Below are positions 34,101 to 43,607 of a stretch of DNA of 64,000 bases, piece by piece. A program made the position numbers and the translations under genes. The notes beneath the pieces are model-generated. The model saw only the letters and a program-made list of their open reading frames with translations. It did no database searches and was not told the origin of the DNA. Numbering within the stretch: the first letter of the stretch is position 1; each line of letters opens with the position of its first letter. Origin of the DNA: Armillaria gallica (taxonomy: Eukaryota; Basidiomycota; Agaricomycetes; Agaricales; Physalacriaceae); the NCBI GenBank assembly GCA_037576215.1, contig JBANDB010000002.1:2976001-3040000 (forward strand), read 5' to 3'.

Positions 34101-35239
34101 GGATCTATTTGAACGAGCCAGTGCTGCGAAGCCATGTGTTCTCTTTTTCGACGAGTTTGATTCCATCGCCCCCAAAAGGTGTGATGGTTCGCTCATAGTA
34201 TCATGTATATTACTAACTCGATGGTCTCATTGTAGAGGTCACGACAGTACCGGTGTAACAGATCGTGTCGTGAACCAGATGCTTACACAAATGGACGGTG
34301 CGGAAGGCCTGGATGGAGTCTACGTCTTGGCTGCTACCAGGTATGCCCATCTTTGTCGCCCCAATGAATGTGAACTAATGATGTCTGGATTTCTAGTCGC
34401 CCTGATCTCATCGACTCGGCCCTGCTACGCCCCGGTCGCCTAGACAAGTCACTTTTATGTGACATGCCCGATTTCGATGAACGCAAGGATGTAAGAATGT
34501 GCTGGTACATTCCCATTACACTGCTAACACAGCCAATGCACCCAGATATTGAAAGCTGTCACCCGGAAAGTGACCCTAGCTCCGACTGTCGACCTTGACG
34601 AAATTGCAGATGCCACGGAAGGTTTCTCGGGTGCGGACCTTCAAGCGTTGGTTTATAATGCCAACCTAGAAGTTGTCCATTCAACCATATCTATGGACAT
34701 TAGTGGTGGTAATCCGTCTCGCGAAGACGAGACGCCTATCGAGTACACGTCTTTTGGCGGATCTAAAGACAAGGCAATAAGTAGCAAGGCAGAAAAGACT
34801 GCGCTTCAGAAACGCGTGAGTGGTCGCGGATTATCTTACGACGGGAGAGGTGAATTTCAGTGTATAGCTGCGGCAAATTCAAGCATCTTGTCAGACCAAC
34901 AAAACGATAGTAAAAGATGAAGAAAGTGCTGGCATCTTGCCCAAGAAGGTCCGTCGCTTGGATCTGAAGCCTGAACCTGACTTAGACAGCCTGCTATAGC
35001 AACATGTTATACAACCGGAGCACTTCGGAACTGTCCTTAAGACTACGCGACCGTCTGTCCCAGTAGACGAACGCCTAAAACTAGATCGAATGTGCGTATC
35101 GTTGTGACAGGAGTGTCAGGCTGAATATTGATGTTTGGATTATTAACGCAGATATCGTGAATTTACTTCTGATAGGACGGGTGAACTTCCTGTTCCTCCC
35201 GAGGGCTCTGGTATCGGAATTCGTGCATCTCTGGGATAG
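31173..35239 (+). CDS. PEX1: Peroxisomal AAA ATPase Pex1
   Basis: The N-terminus ([19 protein letters not shown], then [32 protein letters not shown] and [13 protein letters not shown]) matches the Pex1 adaptor-binding domain. Two AAA modules follow. D1 has Walker [10 protein letters not shown] at 32774-32800 and a degenerate Walker [12 protein letters not shown]2 has Walker A GYPGCGKT near 33930, Walker [16 protein letters not shown] near 34140, and NQMLTQMDG plus [20 protein letters not shown]. Pex1 with Pex6 pulls ubiquitinated Pex5 from the peroxisome membrane. More than twelve short introns splice in phase. An in-frame TAG at 34997-34999 interrupts the tail: beyond it the frame continues as [20 protein letters not shown] and, after an intron, [19 protein letters not shown] with a stop at 35237, matching the conserved Pex1 C-terminus. 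So there is either a true nonsense change or a base error. Confidence 0.9.
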
Positions 35240-35525
35240 TATACCGTACCTAGGCTTGGGAGTTACATATGTTATAAGACTTACTTTGTTAATACGCTCT
35301 CAGAGTATGGAATCGCCGACCCCAGAGTGCTCAAGCAGCTTCAATCGAGCCCTGAGTCCCAGGGAGGCCACCAGAGATTATTGTGGTGCTCCATGCCTGG
35401 GACTGATATCTAGTGCGAGAGATTTAGTCGAACTCAGCTGATTGGATTGCTGATGTGAACATGACTGCGTTTCTGCCCCTATTTCTAGACTCCTGGCCCG
35501 ACCACCATCTCCTCATCTCATCATC
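35240..35525. other. Short intergenic region
   Basis: This is the promoter of the first kinase-like gene. It shares words with the promoter of the second copy (around 37080-37143), as expected of a tandem duplication. Confidence 0.45.
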
Positions 35526-36607
35526 ATGAAACCCCCACTTGTCTGTTTCTTCACAGGATTCTTTGAAATTAGCTGATCAATCTGTAGCTCCTAAATGCAG
35601 TCTCCACTCTTGTATTGCATGGATTAGCGACGAACAAACATGGAAGCGCCACACCACTTGTCCTGAAACGATCGACAGCTATACCTCTGCAAATAACGTA
35701 CCTATGTGACCCGGAAAACGTACCTCCTCCTCGCCTTCCCTCTCGGCTCCCTCCACCAGGAGAGCACACCCTGGCTTTGAACATCGGCCAGCGCATCGAC
35801 GAAGGTAGAGTTGGGATGATTCATAGTGTTGTGGTCGATGCGTCGGCCTCGTCAGCGGCAGAATCGTTCCATATACCGCCCTTGGTTGTAAAGATATGCG
35901 CTCCAGGTCGGACAAGCGACATGCTCAACGAGGCTGCTTCCTATGACGAGATGGAGGCAAGAGTATTCCCAGAACTACCTGTGCGATGACACGCTGATTT
36001 TTCAATACAGCTACTACAAGGGGTCTGTGTACCACGTTGTTATGGATTGTTCCAAACCAGTTATAATCTAGAGGAACTTGACATCCCGGCTCTGCTTGAC
36101 CGAAAGAAGAGAGACGAAGAGCTTAGGTGCGAACTAGAGGAAGACTCAGACGACGACGAAATTCTTGAGCCAATCATTTACGACGACATTCTCTCTGTTC
36201 TTTTGATAGAGCGTGTTGGAGACAGGCTGCAATTAGGCCGCTCACTTCCACATGGTGTGAGGCAAGCGTCTTTCGCATCTCCATCTTTGACTCTGACTTA
36301 TGTGCCCCCGGCGGTCTGCAGAGAAGACGTGACAGACATGTATAATGATATTGGCCGGCTCTACCTTTGCCACAATGACATACGATACTCAAACTTTCTA
36401 TCAGCAATGCCGGAGGATCAAGGTGGACTATCTAGCTTGGCCTCACCATTCACTGGTCGGACTTATAGCTGGCGTGCTGTGGATTTCGATTTGATGAAGA
36501 AAACTGCATTATCGGAAGAATCCTTTTCCGCCTACCACCTCGGTTTCATTCTCCGTCTTCTAGACAACGTTCCGTATGGCTGCATTGTTGAACCATGGGA
36601 ATGGTAA
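35526..36607 (+). CDS. Kinase-like protein, tandem copy 1
   Basis: Four exons (35526-35540, 35588-35956, 36011-36261, 36322-36607) give 306 residues. The fold is suggested by a Lys in PPLVVKIC (beta-3-like), the catalytic-loop-like LCHNDIRYSNFL (HND in place of HRD, with the usual Asn five residues later), and VDFDLMKK (DFD in place of DFG). An acidic stretch (EEDSDDDEILEP) sits between the lobes. The family is an expanded fungal kinase-like group; activity is unproven. The first exon encodes only five residues. Two introns here appear to use GC donors (35957 and 36262). The first must be removed because it contains a TGA. Its neighbour at 37144 is a close paralogue with the same exon plan. 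Confidence 0.7.
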
Positions 36608-37143
36608 ATTAAGTATACTTAGATCAAATGCGATGTATAACAAGCCTATGTAATGACGGACTCCAACGTCTGCCGGGCATGTTCTGATACTCATTGGCGC
36701 CTCCAGCAATACACTGTTTGTTCTTCACCCTGGCTAACAAGGTTTCTGTCAACAGTTAAGACGTCCACACCTCTAATTCCATCACCAATCCATGCACATG
36801 TTACCTTGCTTGTCCTCCGAGTCTCTTTCTAAATCTGCAGATTACCGAAGTGAGTACATTATGTGATGCTATGCAATCGTAGCACCAGCGTTTACCGATT
36901 GTAAGCGCTTCATCGCAACACAATTAAGGCATAAGGGACATTTGTTTTGAAGCTGACGAGAAATTAACAAGGAATGAAGTCGAGACTGTCAGAGGGCGCT
37001 GTGTAGACTCTGTCACCCGGCCTCCATTTTTGTATTTGACAGGTTGAATAACATGCGAGTCGAACTTGTGTGTGACCGTGGTTCTGCTTCAGTAGTGCAG
37101 CCCCTGTCTCTTTTTCCTTCCTTCCATCTCCCATCCAATAATC
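36608..37143. other. Intergenic region between tandem kinase-like genes
   Basis: No gene is seen. The last 80 bases resemble the promoter of copy 1, including a CCATCT..ATCATGAAACC stretch at the start codon. Confidence 0.5.
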
Positions 37144-38225
37144 ATGAAACCTGCACTTGTCTGTTTCCTCTCAGGGTTTTTGGCAACTATTAGCTGATAG
37201 ATTTATAGCTCTTGAATGCAGTCTCCACTGTTATATTGCATGGATTGACGAATGACAAACATGGAAGCGCCACACTGCTTGTTCTGAGGCGCATAATAGC
37301 TCCGCCTCTGAAAATAACTTACCTAGATGACCCAGAAGATGTCGAATTGGAAGACATGCCACCTCCCCGCCTTCCGTCTCGGCTCCCTCCACCTGGAGAG
37401 CACACTCTGACTTTGAACATCATCGGGCGCATCGATGAAGGTAGGGTTGGGATGATCTATAGTGTCGTAGTCGATGCTTCGGCCTCGTCAGCGACAGAAC
37501 CGCATATACCTCCCCTAGTTGTAAAGATATGCGTTCCAGGTCAGACGAGCGACATGCTCAACGAAGCTGCTTCTTATGACGAGATGGAGGCAACAAACTT
37601 CCCAGTAGTTTTACGATTTTATACTGAATTTATAATACAGGTACTGCAAGGGGTCTGTATACCACGCTGCTATGGGCTGTTCCAAACTAGCTATGTTTCG
37701 GATGAACTTGACTTCCCGATTATGGCGGAACGAAAAGCCAGAGACGAGAAACTTAGGCGCGAAGCGGAGGAAGACTTAGACGAGGACGAATTCCTTGAGC
37801 CAGTTGTTTACGACGATCTGGTCACTGTCATCCTTATGGAGCGTGTAGGTGATAGGTTAAAGTTAGGCAGCCCGCTTCCGCATGGCGTGAGGTGTGTGTT
37901 CTTACTACCCGGTACTTACTTCCGACTTATTCTGTTGCAGAGAAGACATGACTGATATGTATAATGATATTGGCCGGCTCTACCTATGTCACAATGACAT
38001 ACGATACGCGAATTTTCTATCAGCGCTGCCGGAGGATCAGGGGGTCTACCCAGTTTGCCTTCCCCATTCACGGGTCGGACTTATAGTTGGCGTGCCGTGG
38101 ACTTTGATTTGATGAAGAAAACACCTCTACCGAAAGTAGCCTTTTCGGCCTATCATTTGTCTTACATCTGCCGTGTTTTAGACAATGTTCCGTACGGGTG
38201 TATCGTAGAACCATGGGAGTGGTAG
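37144..38225 (+). CDS. Kinase-like protein, tandem copy 2
   Basis: This paralogue of the gene at 35526 has the same four-exon plan (37144-37158, 37209-37589, 37641-37891, 37941-38225). It keeps PPLVVKIC, LCHNDIRYANFL and VDFDLMKK. Exon 3 is exactly 251 bases in both copies; exon 4 is 285 bases here and 286 in copy 1. The missing base lies in the G run at 38040-38044: by the paralogue, one more G would restore the frame through FTGRTYSWRAVDFD to the shared end EPWEW. So either the gene is freshly broken or the run was undercalled. Intron 2 starts with GC (37590), as in copy 1, but has no stop and is a multiple of three. Intron 3 has a normal GT. Confidence 0.68.
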
Positions 38226-38292
38226 ACTCAAATGTATCAATTTAGCCAGTGTATAGCGGTGGATGTGACCACCTCATTACCCCATGTAATGA

Positions 38293-40270
38293 TTATAATA
38301 CCGAATATGCTGATGGTCGCTTCCACTCCTCCAATGCCAGGACTGCCTCCTTCAAAATGGTGTCAAAGGCCCTTCTTATGTGACTGTCCTTCGTTCGTTC
38401 GGCACCGACGACGAAACGTATGCAAACTTTACCGCTGAGGATTGTTTGCGTAAGGTAAATATCGTCCCGAGCGGAAATACGACTGAAAAGCATCGTATTC
38501 AGTGCGTTTAGGGACTGCAGGTCGTGCCATTGCTGGGAAGGGGGCTCCAACCGGAATACAGTCAAGCTCAAGGAAGGTGGGGTGACGATCTTGAAGATAT
38601 CGGATTGTTCGACTAAGTCGACGAAGAGGTTGTTAAGTCGAATTGACTACAAGAAACCTGAGTATCAGAACCTGCGGTAGTAAGGAAAGGTATAAGTGCG
38701 ACCTTTCGGATATGTTGCTGGAAGCCTTGAACACCAAAGCTGCGCAAAACAAACCAAAGCTTCGAGGATCGGAATCTACGACCGACTGCGAAGTGCCAGT
38801 TCGATAATCTATGGTCGTGTCTAGGTGAAACAGCTCGGTGTTCAGTGACTATCATGTCAAACATTGGCCGCACTGACCAGCGTCACCCTGTTCGGTTCGC
38901 AGATACGGCGGAGTTGTATTCAACGCTTCTGTGAGATATTTCCGATCCCGAACCCAGAGTGCAGTAGCATCAAGGTTAACAAGACCCCACTAAATGCCAG
39001 GCCGGTAAGACCGCTCATAGTGAATCATAAAGCCAACCTACTTTGTGGAAACTGGTGCAGAACGAGTCTGCAAACTCGTTGATTTCGTCGAGATAGCCCA
39101 GTTTTCGAAACTCCGGACAGCTAAACGTGACGCCTCCCCAAGCTGCGTCAACGTGAACGCGTAAATAAGGATGATCCTCGACTGTTTGATTTGGTAAATC
39201 CAAGTCCATGTACATTTCTTGGCTTCCATAGACTTACCGACTCCCTTGATTTCATGAAGATTATCAATAGCTCCCGAAGATGTAGTTCCCACAGTGACGA
39301 CTGACGATGGGGGACATTAGCGATACGGGGATGTTATGAGGGAGAGCTGAGCTTACTCAATATCAATGGCTTTTTACTGGCTTTCTTGTCCTGCTCCAGT
39401 GCGCTACGGAGAGTATCTCCCCTCAGTGAATAGTTGTCCTCGGCTTTGACTTCGAGTATGCGTACAGATAGCCCGAGCACCATTCCAGCCTTTATTCCAA
39501 GCGAATGAGTTTGAGAAGTAATATAGATGATGAATTCCTCGAGTTTTGTATCAGGGTAACTCCGCTGGTGAGACGCGCGAGCGGCTACGATTGCTAACAT
39601 CGCACATTCCGATGCAGTTGACTGGATTACCCCTCCGCCAACTCCAGAATCATTCATGAACTTGGGAGCGAGGCCAAGAAGCTTTGCGGCCCAATCCATG
39701 ACGACAACTTCCAGTTCACTGCACGCGGGGCTACAAGCCCACTGAGAGGCATTACCAGGGTTATGTTCCTGTACTTCAAAAAGATGACATGCGACTCACG
39801 TTAAAGCCGGGGTTACTGACACTGCTGGAATAGAGGTCCCCTAAGATGCCTTCAAATGTGCACGAAGCCGGGAAATAGGCAAAGAAAGAAGGATGTTGCC
39901 AATGAGTGAGCCCTGAAATTTCTAACCAGGTCACATATGCGCCAGGAAAACATTGAATATACCAGGTACAATGAGCCTTTGATAATCGTCCGCAATAATC
40001 TGGAAGTCTTCTCCAGACTCTGGAGGAGTCGCTGATGGCGCAAATTGCTGACATTCGAAATTCCAGCAGTTTCTGTTACTCACACGGTACCAAAGCCTTA
40101 AGATAACCAAGTTGTACCCTAGCTACCACTGGCTTATTCTGCAGTGAGTAGTAGTAATCACAAATGCGGTCGATTGCTTGGTACCCAGCTTTGCGGAACC
40201 TGAAAGCTAAATATCAGTAACTTCTTGGGAGATGACAGAAGATCTAGGAAACTTACTGCTCGACATCCAT
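38293..40270 (-). CDS. Aromatic-L-amino-acid decarboxylase-like enzyme, tandem copy 1
   Basis: This PLP group II decarboxylase starts MDVEQ, then FRKAGYQAIDRICDYYYSL. Blocks in order are TFEGILGDLYSSSVSNPGFN, CSPACSELEVVVMDWAAKLL, GVIQSTASECAMLAIVAARA, VATVGTTSSGAIDN, RVHVDAAWGG (PLP-binding Asp), the PLP Lys in TSFHKWGLVNLDATALWV and GRRFRSSKLWFVLRSFG. The end reads ISARDDIYLTQTILSG and then a short tail. The enzyme would decarboxylate tryptophan, tyrosine or a related amino acid in the cytosol; fungal members include tryptophan decarboxylases. A one-base loss is evident at the TT pair 38810-38811: the expected IDYRNWH is broken, while copy 2 has TTT at the same place (41809-41811) and stays in frame. 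Many short introns. Family firm; substrate unknown. Confidence 0.85.
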
Positions 40271-41304
40271 TGTCAATAACTCTTTCACCTAGCGGCGACG
40301 GGAATTCGTATGGAAAGCCAAGGTGCTTCGACTCTTTATCTTTCAGGACGGCTGTGCCCATACGCAGACCACGAAAATCGTACGACTGGCAACAGCCTTG
40401 AATCTTGAGTGAAGGCATCGAAGCAATTGTTCTATTCCCGAGAAGAACGTACTAATGCAATCGTGTGGATACGTCTTCCTTCGTCCAGTAAAGCAATAAT
40501 ACTGTGTTTATATTGAACAGGTTGAAGCACAATTTTGGTTGCGGACCGCCGCATTTTTGTGAAGTCTTACCTGTTTCAAAAATCCCCGAAGTCAATTATA
40601 GGGTAGTTTAGAAGTTGATATTGAGACACGATAAATGAGGCGACCAGTTTGACGACTTAATATAACGGCATTTTCCTTCCCATGGGACTCGGGAATGTAG
40701 GATGTCGGATCTACGCGGCGAGAAAAGTCCTCGGTATTAAACTGTTGAGGCCGATGTCCAGATCCATTGATTAAGTAACACCTGATGTTGATCCCTCATC
40801 AATGGTCAGTAGTATGCGACGAAGGTGCCAGTGGGGCTTACGAGTTGTTTGCGTACTAGCTCGAGAAGGCCTAGGGCGGTATTCAGAAGCTAGACATACT
40901 TAGTTCAGCCATTTCGGTTCTCAGCTGTATCCTGGCCACAGTGGTGTACTCGGTTCGACAGCTCCAATGGTCTATAGGGTTCGGTTCATTCGAAGTCCCC
41001 ATAGGCTTCAGAAAAAGCGAGAGGGCAAAAGCGTAACAGAGAATCGCGTGGGAATGTCGCAATAATAGGAAAGATGTTCCCATGGGGTTGAGATAATTGA
41101 AATACATTCGTAATCTCCCTCTCTCCTCAATCTCTCCTTGAGGCCTTGAGGAATCAAGCCAATGGTAAGTGATACCATTATGTCCCAGCCTTTGCCGCTA
41201 GGGTTGGAAATAGTCGAGCTGAATATCAATTATCGAGCTCAGGTGATCTGGAGCAGTAAGTTGCATCTTTAGTTGTAATTCTCCTGTGATAACAGAGCTC
41301 GGCA
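40271..41304. other. Intergenic region between tandem decarboxylase genes
   Basis: About 1 kb without a supported gene. Minus-strand frames at 40883-41107 and 41008-41229 overlap each other and show no family features. Confidence 0.45.
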
Positions 41305-43277
41305 TTATGTCACAGATCTTTTCGACTGCTCATTCCACGCATCAACAGCCCAGGTCGCTTCGTTGGAAATGGTAGAGAAAGCATTTCGTATGTCTCTCTC
41401 GCTCGTTAGCACCGCGCCAACAGCGAAACGTACGCAAACTACTCCATTCAGACGTGTTTGTGTGAGATAGATATCGTCGCGAGCCGATATACGACTGAAA
41501 AACGTCGTATTGAGCATGTTCAAGGACTCCGTTGTCTGCTTCTGTTGAGAAGGGGGGTCCAATCGAAATACAGTCAGTCCGAAAGAGGGTGGGGTGACAA
41601 TCTTGACGATATCGGATTGTTTTACTAAACTGACGAAGAGATCATTAAGACCGATTGACTGTAAGAAGTAAGTATGCAAGCCTATATAACGCAAAGAAGA
41701 GAAAAATCAACCTTTCGGATATGCTGTTGGAAACCTTGAACACCAAAACTGCGCAAGACGAACCAAAACTTCAAGGACCGGAATCTTCGACCAAGTCCTA
41801 AGTGCCAGTTTCGGTAATCGATAGCCGTGTCTGGGCGGAATAACTCAGCATTCACTACCAGTGAAGAAAACTGGAAAATCTGACCGGCATCGCCTTGCTT
41901 CGTTCTTAGAAATGGCGGAGTTATGTCTAACGCCTCAGTAAGGAATTTCCGGTTCTTAACCCACAGCGTGGAAGCATCGAAGTTGATAAGCCCCCACTAA
42001 AAATGTAGGACCGGTCAGGACAGTGCGTATGGGACAAGTTTAAACACACCTTGTGAAAATTGGTACAAAAAGAGTCAGCGAACTCGTTAATTTCGTCCAG
42101 ATAGCCGATTTCTCGATACTCTGGACAACTAAATGCGACACCGGCCCAAGCAGCGTCGACGTGTACACGAAGATAAGGATGGACCTTGGCTGTTCATACA
42201 GTAATGCATGTCTTTCCGTGTTTACGTTTCATAGGCTTACCAACTTGTCTAATCTCAGGAAGATTATCGATAGCGCCTGAAGACGTAGTTCCTACAGTAG
42301 CAACTAATGCAGAAATGTTAGCGGTCACGAACTATTGAGACGTAAGAGGCGAGCTACTCAAAACGAAGGGTTTTTTACCACTCTTCGCGTCCTCTTCCAA
42401 TGCAGACCTGAGAGTGTCACCTCTCAAGGAATAGTTGTCCTCGGACTTGACATCTAGTATACGCACAGACAATCCTAGAACCATTCCGGCTTTTACACCT
42501 AGAGAATGGGTCTGCGACGTTGTATAAATGACGAGTTCCTCGAGCTTTGTATCCGGATACTCTCGTTGGTAGGACGCACGCGCGGCGACAATTGCAATCA
42601 TTGCTGAGTCCGATGCAGACGACTGGATCGCTCCACCGCCGATTCCAGATTCATTCATGAAGCTAGGAGCCAGGCCAAGAAGCTTCGCAGCCCAATCCAT
42701 GACGATTACCTCTAATTCGCTACATGCGGGGCTAGAAGCCCACTAATACGGATCGCAAAGTTGGAGTATACGATCACAAGCATGGAGCAATGCTCACGTT
42801 GAAGCCAGGATTACTGACGCTGGATGAATAGAGGTCACCGAGTACACCTTCAAATGTGCATGCCGTTGGAAAATATGCAAAAAATGAAGGGTGCTGCCAA
42901 TGCGTGAGACCTACGATTACTTATCAGGTCGATCGGAACAGAGCAATAAACGAAGCGAGCATACCCGGTACGATGAGCCTTTGATAATCGTCAGCAATGG
43001 TCTGGAAATCTTCTCCAGTCTCAGGGGGAGCCGCTGAATGGTACGCGTTGTTAATGGCCCAAGCCGCAATATAAGTACTTCATGTTACTCACAGGGCACA
43101 AGAGGTTTGAGATAACCAGGCTGGACCTTAGCTACTACCGGTTTGTTCCGCAACGAATAATGATAGTCACAAATGCGATCGATTGCCTGATAACCAGCTT
43201 TGCGGAACCTTTAAGCGGAGGTCAGTAGTTGCTTAGATGGTTTAAAACAAGACAGAAACTCGCTGCTCGATATCCAT
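41305..43277 (-). CDS. Aromatic-L-amino-acid decarboxylase-like enzyme, tandem copy 2
   Basis: This copy starts MDIEQ and keeps all the key blocks of copy 1: MDWAAKLLGLAPSFMNESGI, GAIQSSASDSAMIAIVAARA, VATVGTTSSGAIDN, the HVDAAWAG PLP-Asp region, VNFDASTLWV next to the PLP Lys, and IDYRNWHLGLGRRFRSLKFW. It ends ISARDDIYLTQTRLNG and a short tail. The frame across IDYRNWH is intact here, so copy 2 looks functional. Same orientation and exon plan as copy 1, consistent with a recent tandem duplication followed by divergence. Substrate specificity cannot be read from the sequence; an aromatic amino acid is likely. Confidence 0.87.
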
Positions 43278-43607
43278 TTCAGCTGATGATGACGGTAATT
43301 CGAATAGAGGAGGTCCGGATTTGATTTTACCCTAATCTGATATCCCACCCATCATCATCAGTTCAAAAATTTCTGCCCAAACATGAGATAAACCGGACTA
43401 TGAGGATAAGGTGGAAAGTTGGTGCCATTCGAAAGCTACATTATACGATTTCGACATACAATATTGAAGCTGAGTTCTGATAACCGGCCTGATATCACAA
43501 GTGCCTACAAAAAATCCCAAATGCAAATGAATAAACCAAATTAACGACAATCGATAAAGCAAAACTATGTATTGGAATCATACGGAGAAAGGTATCTGTG
43601 AATATAA
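43278..43607. other. Short intergenic region
   Basis: AT-rich DNA between the decarboxylase start and the SPA2 stop. No gene is seen. Confidence 0.5.
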
